Below, one piece after another: positions 7,807 through 15,951 of a DNA stretch of 17,041 nucleotides. This DNA comes from an uncultured Clostridia bacterium (GTDB lineage: Bacteria > Bacillota > Clostridia > Oscillospirales > Acutalibacteraceae), in NCBI GenBank assembly GCA_937897215.1, contig CALCBQ010000179.1:1-17041 (forward strand), read 5' to 3'. The position numbers and the translations under genes were made by a program. How positions within the stretch are numbered: position 1 is the first letter of the stretch; the number at the start of each line of letters is the position of its first letter. The notes beneath the pieces are model-generated. The model was not told the DNA's origin and ran no database searches. It worked only from the letters and a program-made list of their open reading frames with translations.

Positions 7807-7847
7807 ATGCATAGTAGTAAAAATTTTCACATAAGGGAGTTGGTTTT

Positions 7848-7940
7848 GTGAAAACTAAATTGAAAAAAATAGGTAGCATATTCTTGTGTATGCTTCTTGT
7901 TGTAACAATGTTAATTCCTGGTTTCACTTCATTTTCAGCG
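7848..7940 (+). other. Signal peptide of the giant surface protein
   Basis: The first 31 residues have a basic start (KTKLKK), a hydrophobic core from I8 to about P24 and the small-residue site SFSA before D32. Cys14 sits in IFLC and lacks a proper lipobox, so this should be a type I signal peptide and not a lipoprotein. Confidence 0.9.
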
Positions 7941-10900
7941 GATGTTACAATTGAGATTGCTTATGAAGGTGCAGTAGTAACTGAAAAACTTTCAGTTCAG
8001 GAATACCGTTCACTTGAACTTGAATACACTTTGTCAACAGATATGCCGGAGGGTGCTTATGTAGAATGGACAAGCAGTCAGCCTTTACTTGCCGGAGTTG
8101 ACGATAATGGTAAAGTAACAGGTTACGACTATTCAAAGGCTGCAATATTCCAACAATGGCTTGATGAAGAAGTGCGTAGTACACCTTTGGTTGGTGACGC
8201 ATTGGCAGATGGAATCGTAAGTGCTCTTGAATCAGCCGGAATTGATATTGAAACTGCCGACACCAATACAATTATTACAATTGTCAGAACAGTTGCAGGC
8301 GACTCACTTGCAGATAGTTTGCAGTCAGCACTAGATAATATAACAATAGAGATTACTGCAACACTTTATGATGCTGACGGCAATAAGTTGGATTCTGATA
8401 AAATCGAAGTTATTGTTGAAAAGAGTATTATTGCATCTGTAGCACCAACCGGTGTTCATATTACTAACAAAAAAACAGTACCAACAACGGTTGCAGTTGG
8501 CTCAACTGTTCAACTTTATGGTGCTTGTACTCCTGTGCGTTTACAACAAGGTGTCAAGTGGTCAATGGGTGGCTCTATTTTAGATACATCCTCAAAAAAT
8601 TATGCGACAGTATCTGCAGATGGCTTGGTTACCTTTACTGCAGTGGGAACAGCAACTGTAAAGGTAAGTCCTGAAAGTACTCTTTATGCTACTTTTTCAG
8701 ATACTATTACTTTTACAATTGTTGACCCAGCTGAACTCCCTGTTACAGATTTTGCGATTTCAGGTGAAACTTCTGTCAAAGAGGGTGCAACAATCCAACT
8801 GGGTATTGACTCACTTGCTCCGGCAGGTGCGTATATGGGCGACTTGGTTTGGTCATCTCTGGACCCTGAAATTGCAATGGTGGACCAAAATGGTATTGTA
8901 ACAGGTCTTGATGGTGGTAGTGGTCTTACATATTCTAAAACTGCTACAATTGTTGCTACAATTGGTGGAGTTTCACGTTCAGTAACAGTTACAGTTTCAA
9001 GAAATCTTATAGGTTCATCAATTTCAGGTGTTGAGATTAGTGGTAATACTGCAGTAGGTATAGGCAACAGTATTACATATTCAGCAACAATCACTCCATC
9101 GCGTCTTAGTTCTAACTCTGATGTTGTGAAAAAATGGGGTGTTATTAATCCTGTAACTCAAGAAAAAATCTACGCCTTGAATGGCGAAGCATCTGACGGA
9201 ATAGGTAAAATTGATAATAACGGTAAATTTACAGGTCTTTCAAGTGGTAAATCTACTATTTTTATAGAGGCAGAGTACAATGGAACAGTTGTAAGTGATA
9301 CATATGAGGTTACAGTTGGTAATGCAATTTTAGATTTTACAATTACAGGTACAAGTTCTATTTCTGAAGGCGATACAACTCAGCTTTTAATCTCATCAAT
9401 TTCTCCTGCCGATTATGATAAGGCACTTCTTGATACAGTTGTGTGGACATCTGCTGACCCTACAATTGCGTCAGTTGATAAAAATGGTCTTGTAATAGGC
9501 CTTGATGCAGGTGGTAACTGGGCTATTTGGAACAATCCTTCACAAACTACAACAATTACTGCCACAATTGGTGGTGTTTCTAAAACATTTGTGATAACAG
9601 TTAAAGCAAAGTTAGGTCTTAACAAATATACCGGTGGTCATATTAACGGACCAGATGCAGTAGTTGTTGATTTTCCATACACATATACTTCAACTCATAC
9701 CCCTGAACGAATGGGTATTTATCGTCAATATTGGGGAACGCCTGATGATAACGGTAATGCACCATGGTCAACATCAGGTTCAATTTCTGCGGCAGGTAAC
9801 GCAGTGAATAGTTATATTTCTGTAGATTCATCTACAGGAACCGTGTCAGGCTTGCAGGCAGGTTCAACAACTCTTTGGACATATATGGCAAACAACTTGT
9901 TGTCATCGTCATACCAGACTCTTACCAAGGAACTTTCTGTAGTTGAACTTACTCCAAAGACCATAACAATAACTGCTCCTGAAAAGTATGAATACCTTGA
10001 GGGCGAAACAGAGCTTGACCTGACAGGTATGGTAGTTAAAATTACTTATGATAAGAATGAGCTTGCACAGTATTATCCTGAAGCAGCAAGTTGGACAGAA
10101 GATAGAATGACAGTTGAGGTAACTGACTATCAGGTCAGCTCAATCAACACTACCTTACTTGATAATGAACAATATATTATCGTTACTGTTACAAGAGCGG
10201 GTAAAGAAATGCGTGCAATTTTCCCTATTCTTATAAAATCAAAGCAGGTTGATAAAATTGAAATTACAGAATATCCAAGATATCAATATCTTGAAGGTGA
10301 AACACAACTTGACCTTGATGGGCTTAAAGTAAAGGTTAATTATCTTAACGCAGCAAGTGAGGAAGTAACTGATTATGTAGTAAATACAACGGATTTTGAC
10401 CCGACACTTTTGAATGTTGAGCAAAATATTACTGTAACTTATTCACACGCAGGCAGAAGTGCAAGTGCTACATTCCCTATAATTATATATGGTATTCCTG
10501 TTGTTAGTGTTAAAACTGAGCCAACAGATTATTCAGGTGAATGGACAAAAGAAGACATTAGCTTTATTCTTGATAGTACACATCAGGTTGAGGGTATTAC
10601 ATATTATTACAAATCAAGTGCCGATACCGGTTGGACCGCTTTGTCAGGTAATACTCTTACTGTTGATACAAGCATTGAAGAAACATATTATTTCAAGGCA
10701 ATAAATGGCAAAAATATTGAGGGCAAAGAAACAATAGGATATAAGGTAAGCATTGATAAGGTGATACCAGTATTTACACTTACTCCTGAAATGACTGATA
10801 TAACAAATCAGTCATATATGGTAGGCATCAGTGTTGGCTCTGTTGGTGCGTCAGGCATTGGCTCTATAACACTTGACGATATAGATATCACAGGTCAAAA

Positions 10901-13900
10901 TGAGTTCGTTGTAAATGAAAACGGAACTTATACTGTAAAAATCACAACTGTCAGTGGCATTGAAGTGGAAGAACAGATTGAAATTAGCAATATTGATAAA
11001 AAAGCACCAGCAATTATAGATGTTACTGTTGAACATAAAAATACAGGTGGATTTGCAAGATTTATCAACACAATTACTTTCGGTATTTTCTTTAATGAAA
11101 CTGTTGAGGCGACAATTACGGCAGAGGATTACGGCATTGCAGGAATCGATTATATTGAATATCGTTATCTCGATGAAAACAGTGACCCTATAACCGAATG
11201 GTCTGTGTATGACGAAAACAGCAAACCATCACAAGACCCAGATTTCAAGGGATATATTGAGGCAAGAGTTATCGATAAAGCAGCCAATGTGTCAGAAACT
11301 TATTTTTCAGAGGGCTATGTAATTGATGGCACAAAGCCAACTGATATTGACATTGTTGCAACAGATGCAGATAGGCTTTATGTAAATGGCACTTGGACAT
11401 CAACAGATGTCACTATTGAGCTTGACTCAACTGCTTTTTCCGATATCTATATGTATTATTATAGTATTGATGGTGGAAATACTTGGAGTGAAGTAGAAGG
11501 TAACACAGTTGTTGCATCAACTCATGGAATTACTAACTATCAGTTCAAAGCAGAGTCTTATTCTGGGCTTGAAAGTACTGTAGCTGATTTTACTGTTAAA
11601 ATTGATAAAACTGCACCAGTAGTGCGTGTGGATTTTGAAGGTACATTCGGCAGATGGACATCAGGAAATGTTAAGTTTAGTTTTTCTACACTTAATGAAG
11701 CTATTTCAGGCACTACATATTATTACAGTACAAATGGAATTGATTGGACTGAAATTACCACTGGTGACGAAATCTTGATTAACGACAATACCAACGCTAC
11801 TTATATTTTCAAGGCAGTAAACGGCGCAGGTGTTGAAAGTAACCCATCTGACAGTTACAAGGTAATGATTGACAATGTTTTACCATCAATTCAGTTCACA
11901 CCAGAAAAAACAAATTATACTACTGAACCTTATGATATCGCATTTGATATTACTTCAGGTGAAGCAGGCCTTAAATCTGTGAGTGTAAATGGTGTTGATA
12001 TTACTGGTCAGGATAAATTTACTGTGTCTGAAAACGGAACTTATGTGTTTGTAATGACAGGCGAAAACGGACTAACATCTACTGAAGTTCTTAAAATCGA
12101 AAATTTCATTTCATACGAAATTAAGATTACAAATATTGATTTTGCAGGCCAAAATGGATTTACAAACTATTTTAATGAGCCATTTGGCAAGTACTTTAAT
12201 GAAAATGTAACAGTTTCAATGGAGGCTTCTTGCAACGATGGTGCAATAGGTAAAATTGAATATCGTTTTCTTGATGAAAATGACGACCCAACAGGTGAGT
12301 GGTCAGTTTATGACGAAAACAACAAGCCTGTAATAGATAAGAATTTCAAAGGTAGTGTAGAGGCTCGTGCTTATGACACAACCGGTACAAAAATATCTGA
12401 AATATTGAAAAGTGAAGGTATAACTGTTGACTTTATTGCTCCAACAACTCCAGTAATCAATGCAACCGTTAATGGTGAAGAATATTCAGGTGATTGGACT
12501 AGTGATGAAATAAATGTTACTCTTTCATCAGAGGCTTTTTCAGGCATTTATGAGTATTATTATCGCACAATAGGTGGCGAGTGGGTTAAATTTACTGGAA
12601 ATACCATTACACTCAAAGATATTGGTGAAAATGATTACGAATTCAAAGCAGTTTCAAAAGCAAACATTGAAAGTGCATCTGTAATGTTCTCAACTAAATA
12701 CGAAAATGCAGTTCCTGCACTTTCAGTTGCGGTTGACGGAACAATTGGCCATAGAACTTATGATGATGTAAGCTTTACCCTTTCTTCACCAAACACAATT
12801 TCAGGCATCACATATTACTATAATACAGGTGAAGGCTGGACAAAGGTTGAAGATGATACAGTAACAATCAACTACACTTGTGATAACACTTATGTATTCA
12901 AGGCAGTAAATGGCGCAGGTGTTGAAAGTTATCAGAGTCCGTCATATCGTGTAAATGTTGATAAGAACTATATTCTTGTTGAAAAGAAACCAATTTTAAA
13001 TGTAACCGTAAGTGGTACAATAGGGGAATGGACGTCAAAATCAGTTGTGTTTACACTCTCTGCAACAGAGTGTGAGGGCGAAGTAGCATATTACTATAAC
13101 AATGGTAATGGCTGGACTTTGATGAACGGTAATATTCTTGCTATTACAAACATTGGTACTGAAAACTATCAATTTAAAGCAGTTGATGAAACAGGCAGAG
13201 AAAGTACAGAAAGTGCAGAATACAGTGTAATGATTGATACAGTTGCACCAACTGTTTCTGTCAGTCTTGATGATGTGAATTTTACAAATTCAGACCGCTT
13301 TGCAACTGTAACTGCTAATGCTGGCATTTCAGGTATTAAGTCAATTACAGTAAATGGTACAGATATAACTGATAGTCAAGCCTTCACGGTAAGTGAAAAT
13401 GGCAAATATACAGTAACAGTAGTATCAAATAACGGATTAAGTGCTACAACAGTATTGACTGTAGCAAGCTTTGATTATCAGTCACCAGATATAATAGATA
13501 TTTCAATGGCACATAAGAATACAGGTGGGTTGGCAAGATTTATCAACGCAATCACATTTGGCTTATTCTTTAATGAAGAAATTGAAATAACAATATCGGC
13601 CGAAGATACAGGCGCGTCAGGACTCGACAGAATTGAATATCGACTTCTTGATGCTAATGGTGCAGCAATTACTGAATGGACAGAATATGACGAAACAAAA
13701 AAACCTACAGTAGCTGTAGAGTTTAAGGGCTTTGTTGAGGCAAGAGCAGTAGACAAAGCAGGAAATACATCACCGGTTATTACTTCAAGAGGTTTTGTGA
13801 TAGATAAAGATAATCCTGCAAATATTAAGGTAAGTGCAACAGTTGACGGTTTAGAGTATGATGGCACATTCACATCAAAGGATATAGTGCTTACTCCAAG

Positions 13901-15809
13901 TGCTGAAGCATTCTCAGATATTCACGAATATCAGTACAGTATTGATAACGGCGAATGGAATGTAATGACAACTGAAAGTATAACAGCTATTGACGGAGTT
14001 CATACATACAACTTCAAGGCGATTTCAAATGCCGACCTTGAAAGTGATGTTGTATCAATTACCACAAAGGTAGAAAAGGGTACACCTGAGCTGACAGTAA
14101 ATGTTGTAGGTGCAATCGGCTCATGGACATCTTCAGATGTTGTATTTACTCTTTCAAGTACAAATGGTAAATCAGGTACAACATATTACTATAATAATGG
14201 TAATGGCTGGACCCGAATGAATAGTAATGTGCTTACAATAAATGAAAATGTTAATGCGACATATACCTTTAAGTCTGTAAATGGTACAGGCACAGAAAGT
14301 GCAGTTTCTGAAAGCTATATAGTAATGACAGATAAAACAGTACCTGTAATTACAGCAAAGACAAATACAACGGATTTCACTAACGAAGATATAACAATTG
14401 AGCTTGATATAACAGATAATAGTATTTGCGGTGTTGCAAGTACAACAGTAAATGGTGAAGCACTTAACTCAAAAGAATATGTTGTAAGTGAAAACGGTAC
14501 ATATCTGTTCACAGTAACACTTAATAACGGAAACAAAGCGTCATATACTGTAACAATATCAAATATTGATAAAGAAACACCGACAGTTGAAGACATCAAT
14601 ACAGGTGTTGAACATTCAATAATAGACGACATAAAGATTTATGGTAACGAAACAGCAATAACAATAGCTGTAAATGACGCAGGTGTTTCAGGAATTAAGA
14701 ATATCGAATACAGAGCAATAAATGAAAACAGTATTCTTTCTGGAATTTTCTGGAAAGATTATGACTCAAATGATAAGCCAATACTTGAAGATAACTTTAA
14801 GGGGTATGTTGAAGTAAGGGTAACTGATAATGCAGGTAATGTATCAGATATTTTAACGAGTACACCTGTGCTTGTTGACACAGAACAACCTGAAATCAAA
14901 GCAGAAACTGAATATAATGGTGAGTGGACAAAAGATGAGGTTGCTTTAGCACTCACAGGTGAAGCAGATTCAGGTATTGCTTATTATATGATAAAAACGG
15001 ATGACGGCGAATGGAAAACTCTTGACTCAGTTGCTATGCCTTTAAGTGAAGAGGGTGCTCATACTTATACTTTCAAGGCAGTTTCAAATTCAGGCGTTGA
15101 AAGTGAAGAACTTTCAATTGCAACTAAAATTGAAAAGGGTACACCTGAACTTACAGTTGAGGTCAATGGTATAACAAGTGAATGGACATCCAACGAAGTT
15201 GAGTTTATTCTTTCTGCTACAAATTGTAATTCCGGTGCAACTTATTATTATAATAATGGTAGTGGTTGGAAAGAAATTGACGGTAATACTTTGATAGTTA
15301 ATAAAAACATTAATGCAACATATGCTTTTAAAGTAGTCAATGGAACAGGTAACGAAAGTGATATTTCTGAAGAATACATTGTAAAGTTTGATAATAAAGC
15401 ACCTGAAAAAATTTCTATTGATGCTACATCAAATGGTAAAAAGTTTAAGAATGGCGCTATTCTTACAAAAAATCCAACCATTGTTCTTTCTGCAAACGCA
15501 GACTCAGGTATTGCAAAATATCAATATAGCCTTAACGGTAACGATTGGATTGATATGGACGGAGATACCATTACAATAACTGAAGAAGGCTTCTGGTTAT
15601 ATAATTTCCGTGCTGTTTCAAATTCTGGTGTAGCAAGTGAAATAAAACAGATTGCATTTACTTATGATAAAGATTACAATCAAAATGTGAATGTTCATAT
15701 TCCAAATACCGAGGTTGTAACAACTGTATCAGTTTCGCTTGTTCCTGCAGTTGTAGTGGCAGCAATTTTTCTCGCCAAGAGAAAAAAGAAAAATGAAGAA
15801 ATTGAATAA
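7848..15809 (+). CDS. Giant secreted surface protein of immunoglobulin-like repeats with C-terminal anchor
   Basis: This 2653-residue protein has signal peptide 1-31 (KTKLKK, a hydrophobic core, then FSA before D32). A first BIG2-like domain (about 32-192) carries a helical insertion. Five further BIG2-like domains (197-704) and two Big_3-like domains (705-883) follow. OmpL47-type and other Ig-like modules then fill 884 to about 2613, arranged A-B-C-D in repeating order. The end is IPNTE (2618-2622), a hydrophobic segment (2623-2643) and KRKKK. No enzyme domain is visible. The few cysteines are scattered, so the fold does not rely on disulfides. The GTG start is chosen because AAGGGAG precedes it and the signal peptide follows at once. 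It has its own promoter and terminator and is monocistronic. A role in adhesion, as a stalk or as a matrix scaffold is inferred from architecture only. No sortase or partner gene lies in the window. Confidence 0.93.
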   Translation: MKTKLKKIGSIFLCMLLVVTMLIPGFTSFSADVTIEIAYEGAVVTEKLSVQEYRSLELEYTLSTDMPEGAYVEWTSSQPLLAGVDDNGKVTGYDYSKAAIFQQWLDEEVRSTPLVGDALADGIVSALESAGIDIETADTNTIITIVRTVAGDSLADSLQSALDNITIEITATLYDADGNKLDSDKIEVIVEKSIIASVAPTGVHITNKKTVPTTVAVGSTVQLYGACTPVRLQQGVKWSMGGSILDTSSKNYATVSADGLVTFTAVGTATVKVSPESTLYATFSDTITFTIVDPAELPVTDFAISGETSVKEGATIQLGIDSLAPAGAYMGDLVWSSLDPEIAMVDQNGIVTGLDGGSGLTYSKTATIVATIGGVSRSVTVTVSRNLIGSSISGVEISGNTAVGIGNSITYSATITPSRLSSNSDVVKKWGVINPVTQEKIYALNGEASDGIGKIDNNGKFTGLSSGKSTIFIEAEYNGTVVSDTYEVTVGNAILDFTITGTSSISEGDTTQLLISSISPADYDKALLDTVVWTSADPTIASVDKNGLVIGLDAGGNWAIWNNPSQTTTITATIGGVSKTFVITVKAKLGLNKYTGGHINGPDAVVVDFPYTYTSTHTPERMGIYRQYWGTPDDNGNAPWSTSGSISAAGNAVNSYISVDSSTGTVSGLQAGSTTLWTYMANNLLSSSYQTLTKELSVVELTPKTITITAPEKYEYLEGETELDLTGMVVKITYDKNELAQYYPEAASWTEDRMTVEVTDYQVSSINTTLLDNEQYIIVTVTRAGKEMRAIFPILIKSKQVDKIEITEYPRYQYLEGETQLDLDGLKVKVNYLNAASEEVTDYVVNTTDFDPTLLNVEQNITVTYSHAGRSASATFPIIIYGIPVVSVKTEPTDYSGEWTKEDISFILDSTHQVEGITYYYKSSADTGWTALSGNTLTVDTSIEETYYFKAINGKNIEGKETIGYKVSIDKVIPVFTLTPEMTDITNQSYMVGISVGSVGASGIGSITLDDIDITGQNEFVVNENGTYTVKITTVSGIEVEEQIEISNIDKKAPAIIDVTVEHKNTGGFARFINTITFGIFFNETVEATITAEDYGIAGIDYIEYRYLDENSDPITEWSVYDENSKPSQDPDFKGYIEARVIDKAANVSETYFSEGYVIDGTKPTDIDIVATDADRLYVNGTWTSTDVTIELDSTAFSDIYMYYYSIDGGNTWSEVEGNTVVASTHGITNYQFKAESYSGLESTVADFTVKIDKTAPVVRVDFEGTFGRWTSGNVKFSFSTLNEAISGTTYYYSTNGIDWTEITTGDEILINDNTNATYIFKAVNGAGVESNPSDSYKVMIDNVLPSIQFTPEKTNYTTEPYDIAFDITSGEAGLKSVSVNGVDITGQDKFTVSENGTYVFVMTGENGLTSTEVLKIENFISYEIKITNIDFAGQNGFTNYFNEPFGKYFNENVTVSMEASCNDGAIGKIEYRFLDENDDPTGEWSVYDENNKPVIDKNFKGSVEARAYDTTGTKISEILKSEGITVDFIAPTTPVINATVNGEEYSGDWTSDEINVTLSSEAFSGIYEYYYRTIGGEWVKFTGNTITLKDIGENDYEFKAVSKANIESASVMFSTKYENAVPALSVAVDGTIGHRTYDDVSFTLSSPNTISGITYYYNTGEGWTKVEDDTVTINYTCDNTYVFKAVNGAGVESYQSPSYRVNVDKNYILVEKKPILNVTVSGTIGEWTSKSVVFTLSATECEGEVAYYYNNGNGWTLMNGNILAITNIGTENYQFKAVDETGRESTESAEYSVMIDTVAPTVSVSLDDVNFTNSDRFATVTANAGISGIKSITVNGTDITDSQAFTVSENGKYTVTVVSNNGLSATTVLTVASFDYQSPDIIDISMAHKNTGGLARFINAITFGLFFNEEIEITISAEDTGASGLDRIEYRLLDANGAAITEWTEYDETKKPTVAVEFKGFVEARAVDKAGNTSPVITSRGFVIDKDNPANIKVSATVDGLEYDGTFTSKDIVLTPSAEAFSDIHEYQYSIDNGEWNVMTTESITAIDGVHTYNFKAISNADLESDVVSITTKVEKGTPELTVNVVGAIGSWTSSDVVFTLSSTNGKSGTTYYYNNGNGWTRMNSNVLTINENVNATYTFKSVNGTGTESAVSESYIVMTDKTVPVITAKTNTTDFTNEDITIELDITDNSICGVASTTVNGEALNSKEYVVSENGTYLFTVTLNNGNKASYTVTISNIDKETPTVEDINTGVEHSIIDDIKIYGNETAITIAVNDAGVSGIKNIEYRAINENSILSGIFWKDYDSNDKPILEDNFKGYVEVRVTDNAGNVSDILTSTPVLVDTEQPEIKAETEYNGEWTKDEVALALTGEADSGIAYYMIKTDDGEWKTLDSVAMPLSEEGAHTYTFKAVSNSGVESEELSIATKIEKGTPELTVEVNGITSEWTSNEVEFILSATNCNSGATYYYNNGSGWKEIDGNTLIVNKNINATYAFKVVNGTGNESDISEEYIVKFDNKAPEKISIDATSNGKKFKNGAILTKNPTIVLSANADSGIAKYQYSLNGNDWIDMDGDTITITEEGFWLYNFRAVSNSGVASEIKQIAFTYDKDYNQNVNVHIPNTEVVTTVSVSLVPAVVVAAIFLAKRKKKNEEIE
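8436..9959 (+). repeat. Block of five BIG2-like domains, two alternating subtypes
   Basis: The domains begin near residues 197, 297, 392, 494 and 589. The second and fourth share the classic BIG2 core: W-x-S-x-D-P-x-I-A, V-D-x-N-G and ATIGGVS. The first, third and fifth share TPxR followed by a conserved Trp and a weaker core. The order is therefore X-Y-X-Y-X. BIG2 (bacterial Ig-like group 2) domains are common in adhesins and cell-wall proteins. Confidence 0.8.
9960..10496 (+). repeat. Two tandem Big_3-like domains
   Basis: Residues 705-799 and 800-883 share the pattern I-x-I-T, then Y-x-Y-L-E-G-E-T-x-L-D-L, then V-x-Y, then T-V-T-x-A-G with a closing F-P-I strand. This resembles the bacterial Ig-like group 3 family. 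The pair separates the BIG2 block from the long A-B-C-D array. Confidence 0.7.
10497..11618 (+). repeat. Composite repeat unit 1 (modules A-B-C-D)
   Basis: Residues 884-1257. A (884-974) is OmpL47-like, with EWTKEDISF, ITYYYK and FKAING. B (975-1054) has DITGQNEFVVNENGTY. C (1055-1164) has HKNTGGFARFIN and FFNE, then IEYRYLDEN and FKGYIEARV. D (1165-1257) is a second OmpL47-like subtype with STAFSDIYMYYYS. Most modules end in a short ID-x-x-x-P linker. Confidence 0.8.
11619..12716 (+). repeat. Composite repeat unit 2 (modules A-B-C-D)
   Basis: Residues 1258-1623: A 1258-1346, B 1347-1424, C 1425-1532, D 1533-1623. B keeps DITGQDKFTVSENGTYVF. C has lost the HKNTGG opening and has GQNGFTNYFNEPFGKYFNE in its place. 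It keeps IEYRFLDEN and FKGSVEARA. D has SEAFSGIYEYYYR. Confidence 0.8.
12717..14087 (+). repeat. Composite repeat unit 3 (modules A-A-B-C-D)
   Basis: Residues 1624-2080: A 1624-1715, extra A 1716-1801, B 1802-1880, C 1881-1990, D 1991-2080. The first A has an unusual linker, DKNYILVEKKP, before the second A. C closely matches that of unit 1 (HKNTGGLARFINAITFGLFFNE). This is the only unit with a doubled A module. Confidence 0.8.
14088..15146 (+). repeat. Composite repeat unit 4 (modules A-B-C-D)
   Basis: Residues 2081-2433: A 2081-2166, B 2167-2245, C 2246-2348, D 2349-2433. C is the most divergent, lacks the HKNTGG and FFNE segments, and keeps IEYRAINEN, FKGYVEVRV and DNAGNVSD. The D module ends in KIEKGTPELTV, as in unit 3. 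Confidence 0.75.
15147..15686 (+). repeat. Partial composite repeat unit 5 (modules A-D only)
   Basis: Residues 2434-2519 are an A module (EWTSNEVEFIL, TYYYNNGSGW). Residues 2520 to about 2613 are a longer D-like module (ADSGIAKYQYSLNGNDW, FRAVSNSGVASE). B and C are missing. The anchor follows directly. Confidence 0.75.
15699..15806 (+). other. C-terminal anchor resembling a sortase signal (IPNTE, hydrophobic stretch, KRKKK)
   Basis: Residues 2618-2653 consist of the pentapeptide IPNTE, about 20 hydrophobic residues and the basic tail KRKKKNEEIE. Layout and spacing match a cell-wall sorting signal, but the fifth motif position is Glu where LPXTG has Gly. It may serve a non-canonical sortase or simply act as a transmembrane anchor. 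Confidence 0.6.
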
Positions 15810-15825
15810 CTTCTATTAAAACTCG

Positions 15826-15866
15826 AAAAAATACACCTGCTATAAAGAATAGTGGGTGTATTTTTA
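15826..15866 (+). terminator. Intrinsic terminator after the giant surface-protein gene
   Basis: A long stem pairs roughly 15830-15843 with 15849-15862 around the loop AAAGA, with two G-U pairs in the middle, and leads into a T run (15861-15865). It starts 17 bases after the stop codon. The A run on its 5' side would allow some termination in the other direction as well. Confidence 0.92.
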
Positions 15867-15886
15867 TAAGTTTATCTATATTTTTA

Positions 15887-15915
15887 TTGAATATGATTAA
15901 ACACTATGTTAATAT
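15887..15915 (+). promoter_or_regulatory. Probable promoter of the oxidoreductase gene
   Basis: TTGAAT (15887-15892) and TAATAT (15910-15915) are 17 bases apart, with TG at 15907-15908 giving an extended -10. The position between the terminator and the next gene supports it, but AT-rich DNA offers chance matches. Confidence 0.5.
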
Positions 15916-15951
15916 GATGTTGAGTTTATTACATTTATAAGAGGTGAGCAT

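Larger units (their letters stand above)
7500..7847. other. 348-bp divergent intergenic region
   Basis: This region lies between the first ATPase gene and the giant surface-protein gene, which are transcribed away from each other. It holds the operon promoter (7618-7645, minus), a terminator-like leader hairpin (7555-7593, minus), and the surface-protein promoter (7778-7806, plus) with an inverted repeat over its -10. No credible small protein gene is seen. The part between the two promoters (about 7646-7777) is AT-rich, with a TATTGT/ACAATA inverted repeat around 7733-7755, and has no other feature I can support. Confidence 0.7.

Noticed and set aside
7697..7927. A minus-strand open frame of 76 codons in the divergent region
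   Set aside because: It runs antisense to the signal peptide of the surface protein and across its promoter, has no ribosome site and has no recognisable motif.
7848..7940. Lipoprotein signal because of Cys14
   Set aside because: The residues before Cys14 are I-F-L, which do not form a lipobox, and a good type I cleavage site follows at A31.
8684..9094. A long antisense open frame inside the BIG2 block
   Set aside because: Like several other antisense frames in this gene, it mirrors the biased codon pattern of Thr/Ser/Val-rich beta domains and lacks a start signal.
10497..15686. CRISPR array or simple tandem DNA repeat
   Set aside because: The repeats are protein modules of 80-110 codons in one unbroken frame, diverged at the DNA level, with no short identical repeats and unique spacers.
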